This document shows positions 60,744 through 64,000 of a DNA stretch of 64,000 nt, piece by piece. Position numbers and translations under genes: made by a program. The DNA is from Micromonospora trifolii (GTDB taxonomy: Bacteria > Actinomycetota > Actinomycetes > Mycobacteriales > Micromonosporaceae). Location of the stretch: contig NZ_JAKKFD010000066.1 of NCBI RefSeq assembly GCF_022229005.1, positions 186,001 through 250,000 on the forward strand. Direction: 5' to 3'. How positions within the stretch are numbered: position 1 is the stretch's first letter; the number at the start of each line of letters is the position of its first letter. The notes beneath the pieces are model-generated. The model ran no database searches. It saw nothing but the letters and a program-made list of their open reading frames with translations, and was not told the DNA's origin.

Positions 60744-61237
60744 CCGAGCCGGAGGGCGCTGACGATCTTCGGGAGGCGGCCCGACCCGGTGCCGGTGAGG
60801 TGACCGCCACGGTGATCGTCAACGCCCCGGCGGAGCGGGTGTTCGCCGCGTTGCTCGCCTGGGAACGTCAGTCCGACTGGATCCCGTTCACCCGCGTGCG
60901 GGTGGTCGAGGGCGACGGGCGCGAGGGCAGCCGGATCGAGGCGGTGACCGCGCTCGGTCGGGCGACGCTGCGCGACGAGATGCTGGTGGTCCGGGTCGAC
61001 GAGCCGTACGAGATCGGCGTCGTGCACCACGGCCAACTGCTGCGCGGCCCGGGGGTGCTGCGCTGCACCCAGCTGGGCCGGGACCGCACCCAGGTCGTCT
61101 GGCACGAGTGGTTCCACCTGCCGGGCGGTCGGGCCGGTCGACTGGCGTGGCCGGTGCTCTGGCCCGGCTCCAAGCTCGGCCTCACCCAGGCGCTGAAGAG
61201 CTTTGCCCGTCTGGTCGAGCAGGGCCGACTGCCCTGA
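60740..61237 (+). CDS. SRPBCC-family protein
   Basis: A 165-residue ligand-binding fold: VIVNAPAERVFAALLAWERQSDWIPFTRVRVVEGDG, then a beta sheet and a C-terminal helix WPGSKLGLTQALKSFARLVEQG. It overlaps the DivIVA-like gene by 4 bp. This is the general polyketide-cyclase/START-like family with no assignable substrate. Its 3' end overlaps the convergent desaturase gene by 56 bp. Confidence 0.8.
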   Translation: MTEPEGADDLREAARPGAGEVTATVIVNAPAERVFAALLAWERQSDWIPFTRVRVVEGDGREGSRIEAVTALGRATLRDEMLVVRVDEPYEIGVVHHGQLLRGPGVLRCTQLGRDRTQVVWHEWFHLPGGRAGRLAWPVLWPGSKLGLTQALKSFARLVEQGRLP

Positions 61238-62078
61238 CCGGGGAGCCGGGTGCAGGCTGCCAGCCGGGCGCACGGAAGAGATGCCCGACCCGGTGCCGCC
61301 AGGTCACCGCGGCGCGCAGGTCCCGGGCGATCGAGGCGTACTCGTGGAAGGCCACCCGGACCGGGTTGTAGCTGCCGACGTTAGTGGTCAGGCCGTACAC
61401 GCAACGCTCCCGTTCCGGCGCGAACGACCTGAAGAGCCGGTCCCAGACGATCAGGATGCCGCCGAAGTTGCGGTCCAGGTAGCTGCCCTGCGACGCGTGG
61501 TGCACCCGGTGGTGCGACGGGGTGTTGAACACCGCCTCGTACCAGCGCGGCATCTTGCCGATCCGCTCGGTGTGGATCCAGAACTGGTAGAGCAGGTTGA
61601 CCGAGCCGCAGAACGCGACAACGGCCGGGTGGACGCCGGCCAGGATCAGCGGGATGTAGAACACCCAACTGGTCAGGCCGGTCCACGGCTGACGCAGCGC
61701 TGTGGAGAGGTTGAACCGCTGCGACGAGTGGTGCACCACGTGCGAGGCCCAGAGGATGCGGATCACGTGGTGGCCCCGGTGTGACCAGTAGTAGCAGAAG
61801 TCCTGCGCGAGCAGAATCAGCGGCCAGGTCCACCACAGCTCGGCGACCCGCAGCGGGGTGAGCGCGTAGAGCAGCGCGTACGCGGCGGCGATCGGCACCT
61901 TCCAGAGCAGGTCGGCGAAGATGCTCCCCAGCCCCATCGTCATGCTGGTCGCGGTGTCGGCGCCGCCGTAGCCGACCTCGTCGTCGTCGCGGTGCAGCAG
62001 GTAGGAGACCCGCTCCAGCACGATGAGCAGCACGAAGGCCGGGATCGACCAGGCGATGACGTCCGGGAATTCCTTCAC
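61182..62078 (-). CDS. Sterol desaturase/fatty acid hydroxylase-family membrane enzyme
   Basis: A 298-residue di-iron membrane enzyme. Histidine boxes: HRGHH, HVVHHSSQ and HRVHHASQ, with four to five membrane helices. GTG 62078 has GGAGG upstream and is preferred to ATG 62102. It hydroxylates or desaturates a lipid; hopanoid, carotenoid or fatty acid are candidates. The last 30 residues, which overlap the SRPBCC gene, are Pro/Ser-rich and probably disordered. Confidence 0.87.
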   Translation of the reverse strand: MKEFPDVIAWSIPAFVLLIVLERVSYLLHRDDDEVGYGGADTATSMTMGLGSIFADLLWKVPIAAAYALLYALTPLRVAELWWTWPLILLAQDFCYYWSHRGHHVIRILWASHVVHHSSQRFNLSTALRQPWTGLTSWVFYIPLILAGVHPAVVAFCGSVNLLYQFWIHTERIGKMPRWYEAVFNTPSHHRVHHASQGSYLDRNFGGILIVWDRLFRSFAPERERCVYGLTTNVGSYNPVRVAFHEYASIARDLRAAVTWRHRVGHLFRAPGWQPAPGSPVRAVGPARPDGQSSSAPG

Positions 62079-62216
62079 CGCGCGGCCTCCGCTCGCCGTC
62101 ATTAGTCGCGGCACACCGTTGGGGTGACCTCGGCCTACCGGTCGGTAACAAGCACCATAGGCAGCCGGGCGGCCGGTGGCAATGGGGTGTCGGACGGATG
62201 CCCTAGCGTGTACGAG

Positions 62217-62798
62217 GTGACTGACCTGGTGATCGGCACGGATGGGCTGGCCCGCTGCGCCTGGGGGTCGAGCACCCCCGACTACGCCATCTACCACGAC
62301 ACCGAGTGGGGGCGGCCGCTGCGCGGCGACGACGCGCTCTACGAGCGGATGACGCTGGAGGCGTTCCAGTCCGGGTTGTCCTGGCTGACCATCCTGCGCA
62401 AGCGTCCGGCGTTCCGGCTGGCCTTCGACGAGTTCCACATCCCGACCGTCGCCCGCTACGACGACGCCGACGTGACCCGGCTGCTCGCCGACGCCGGCAT
62501 CGTCCGCAACCGGGCCAAGATCGATGCGGCGATCGCCAACGCCCGCGCCGCACTGGAGCTGCCGGAGGGCCTGTCCACGCTGCTCTGGTCCTTCGCGCCG
62601 GAGCCCCGGCCAACTCGCCCCGCCTCGTTCGCCGAGCTGGCGCCGATCACACCGGAGTCGACGGCGATGGCCAAGGCACTCAAGAAGCGCGGCTTCCGGT
62701 TCGTCGGCCCGACCACCGCGTACGCGTTGATGCAGGCCACCGGGATGGTCGACGATCACATCGTCGGCTGTCACGTCACCCTCCCCCCGGCGGCGTGA
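62217..62798 (+). CDS. tag: DNA-3-methyladenine glycosylase I
   Basis: A 193-residue base-excision enzyme removing 3-methyladenine. Typical motifs: ARCAWGSSTPDYAIYHDTEWGRPL with Cys and His of the zinc site, LTLEAFQSGLSWLTILRKR-like sequence at about 45-62, FRFVGPTTAYALMQATGMVDDH and HVTLP at the end. The GTG start is chosen by similarity; a GTG 9 bp upstream is also possible. Conserved neighbour of folP2 in actinobacteria. Confidence 0.92.
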   Translation: MTDLVIGTDGLARCAWGSSTPDYAIYHDTEWGRPLRGDDALYERMTLEAFQSGLSWLTILRKRPAFRLAFDEFHIPTVARYDDADVTRLLADAGIVRNRAKIDAAIANARAALELPEGLSTLLWSFAPEPRPTRPASFAELAPITPESTAMAKALKKRGFRFVGPTTAYALMQATGMVDDHIVGCHVTLPPAA

Positions 62799-62802
62799 TG
62801 AG

Positions 62803-63435
62803 ATGTCAGGCATGACGACCGAGACCGCGCACCGGGCCGGTGCGGCCGGCAACGCCGACGGGGTGGGCACCTGGGCGGTGCTACTGCCCGCCGAACGGTA
62901 CGAAGCCGAGCGGCTCGTGCACCACGACACGCTGGAGCTGACTGGGCTGACCGACGTCTCCCGGCCAGGGCCGGGCGACCAGGTGGCCGTGCTGGCCGAC
63001 GCGCCGCCACGGCTGGTGGCCCTCGGCCGGGTCACCGCGCCGGGTCGACGCCACCGCGAAGACCCGGACGACCCCCAGTCCCCGGTCGAGCCGGGCACGC
63101 TCGTCGTCGCGTACACCCGGCGGGCGTTCGACGAGCCGGTGCCGGCCGACCTGCTGACACTCGACGGGCCGGTCACCGCGGTGGAGCCGGCGGCCTTCCG
63201 GGCGCTGGCCGACCAGCTCGGCCCACCCCCGGCGCGGCGCACCTGGCTGGTCAGCCTCGACCTGCCCATCGAGGCCGCCACGCCGGCCGAGGCGGTTCGG
63301 CTGTTCTGGTCCTACGTGCAGGAGTTGGGCCCGCGTGAGCTGCCCGCCTTCGTCTCGCCGGCCGGCGACGAGCTGGCCATGCAGGCGTTCGTGCTGGGCG
63401 AGCAGGCCAACCAGGACCCGGAAGAGGACGACTAG
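62803..63435 (+). CDS. Conserved hypothetical protein, weakly EVE/PUA-like
   Basis: A 210-residue protein of unknown function. The N-terminal half (WAVLLPAERYEAERL... GDQVAVLADAPPRLVALGRVT) has the strand pattern of EVE-like nucleic-acid-base-binding domains, but similarity is only by eye. The C-terminal half is helical and acidic (QDPEEDD end). ATG 62803 or ATG 62812 may be the start. Its TAG stop overlaps the complementary stop of the next gene. Confidence 0.7.
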   Translation: MSGMTTETAHRAGAAGNADGVGTWAVLLPAERYEAERLVHHDTLELTGLTDVSRPGPGDQVAVLADAPPRLVALGRVTAPGRRHREDPDDPQSPVEPGTLVVAYTRRAFDEPVPADLLTLDGPVTAVEPAAFRALADQLGPPPARRTWLVSLDLPIEAATPAEAVRLFWSYVQELGPRELPAFVSPAGDELAMQAFVLGEQANQDPEEDD

Positions 63436-64000
63436 AAGAGCTTGTCCACTCGTCCCCGCCAGTCGGCGAGGACCGGGCCCGGGTCGGTGTCCAGCACCCG
63501 CTCCAGCAGCGTGGCGTAGACGTCCCGGAAGTCGGTGGTGTATTTCAGGTCGCCGTCGTCGAGGTCGGTGAGGCTCGGTGGTGCCCCGTGCCAGCCGCCC
63601 CGCACGCCCGCGCCGAGCAGCAGCACGTCCGAGGCGGTGCCGTGGTCGGTGCCGTCCGAGGCGTTGGCCCGCACCCGACGGCCGAACTCGGAGTAGACCG
63701 CCACCACCACCTTCCGGCCCGCCTCGGTGCGACTCATCCGGTCGGCGAACCCGGTCAACGCCCGGTCCAGCTGACCCAGGAGCACTGCCTGCAACTGCTT
63801 CTCGTCGGCATGCGTGTCGAAGCCGCCCAGCGACACCGAGAAGACCCGGGTGGACACTCCCGCCTCGACGCACTGCGCGACGAGGTCGAGCTGCGCGTCC
63901 AGCGGGGTGCGGGCCCCGCCGGTGGCCGTCGCGGGGGCCTGCTCGCCGTCCGGGTCCGCCGTGTCCGGGTCGGCGGAGTCGCGTACCTGGCGGATCATCT
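63432..64000 (-). CDS. DUF1501-family protein, C-terminal part only
   Basis: The gene runs off the right window edge; the last about 189 residues are visible. The region VFSVSLGGFDTHADEKQLQAVLLGQLDRALTGFADRM, VAVYSEFGRRVRANASDGTDHGTA and the final KYTTDFRDVYATLLERVL match the DUF1501 family of Tat-exported alkaline-phosphatase-superfamily-like proteins, often paired with a DUF1800 gene. Function is unknown. Confidence 0.82.
   Translation of the reverse strand, partial: MIRQVRDSADPDTADPDGEQAPATATGGARTPLDAQLDLVAQCVEAGVSTRVFSVSLGGFDTHADEKQLQAVLLGQLDRALTGFADRMSRTEAGRKVVVAVYSEFGRRVRANASDGTDHGTASDVLLLGAGVRGGWHGAPPSLTDLDDGDLKYTTDFRDVYATLLERVLDTDPGPVLADWRGRVDKLF

Overview
The window is high-GC actinomycete DNA and most resembles Micromonospora or a close relative. 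This rests on codon-dense GC-rich genes, GTG starts, Tat-exported secreted enzymes with family-2 cellulose-binding modules, GGGCCC-type terminators, and the folP2/divIVA-like/tag neighbourhood. The genus is an inference; no rRNA gene is present to test it.

Layout. (1) 1-3.9 kb: end of a large surface protein and a secreted esterase with a CBM2 behind a LacI-type operator. (2) 3.9-37.4 kb: an aromatic (type II) polyketide locus and its surroundings. The core is one 11.5-kb operon of 13 overlapping genes (21708-33214): KS-alpha, KS-beta, two O-methyltransferases, ABM monooxygenase, FAD hydroxylase, TcmI-type cyclase, cupin, ACP, TcmN-type cyclase, then a complete acetyl-CoA carboxylase (fused AccDA, AccB, AccC). 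No ketoreductase is seen, so an unreduced tetracenomycin-like or pentangular-like scaffold, or a spore-pigment-like one, is expected. Left of it are a SARP activator, metK, a third methyltransferase, a PLP aminotransferase, an MFS exporter with a PadR regulator, two histidine kinase/regulator pairs, an orphan regulator, a secreted beta-propeller protein and two multicopper oxidases. Right of it are a Tat-exported animal-type haem peroxidase, ahcY and a PfkB (adenosine-type) kinase. (3) 37.4-48.4 kb: CapA-like protein, GH6 cellulase with a CebR-like operator, MFS/regulator pair, tRNA-Arg(CCT), a two-component system facing an ABC transporter, an M23-like protein. (4) 47.8-64 kb: chromosomal housekeeping-type genes: ClpP with a ClgR-like regulator, K+ channel, azoreductase with MarR, secreted trypsin, KorAB, an orphan nuoA, folP2, DivIVA-like, tag, and a truncated DUF1501 gene.

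The most striking result is that five promoters spread over 29 kb carry three heptamers (TCGAxxx or a close variant) repeated at exactly 11 bp, followed by exactly 8 bp and an NANNNT -10 element. This is the known architecture of SARP binding sites. They precede the multicopper oxidase/SRPBCC pair, the third methyltransferase, the secreted beta-propeller gene, the KS operon and ahcY. The sequence therefore predicts a SARP regulon in which polyketide synthesis, precursor supply, oxidation and SAM recycling (metK nearby, ahcY, PfkB kinase) are tied together. Two exported copper oxidases and an exported haem peroxidase suggest that the aromatic product may be oxidised or coupled outside the membrane; that last step is a hypothesis.
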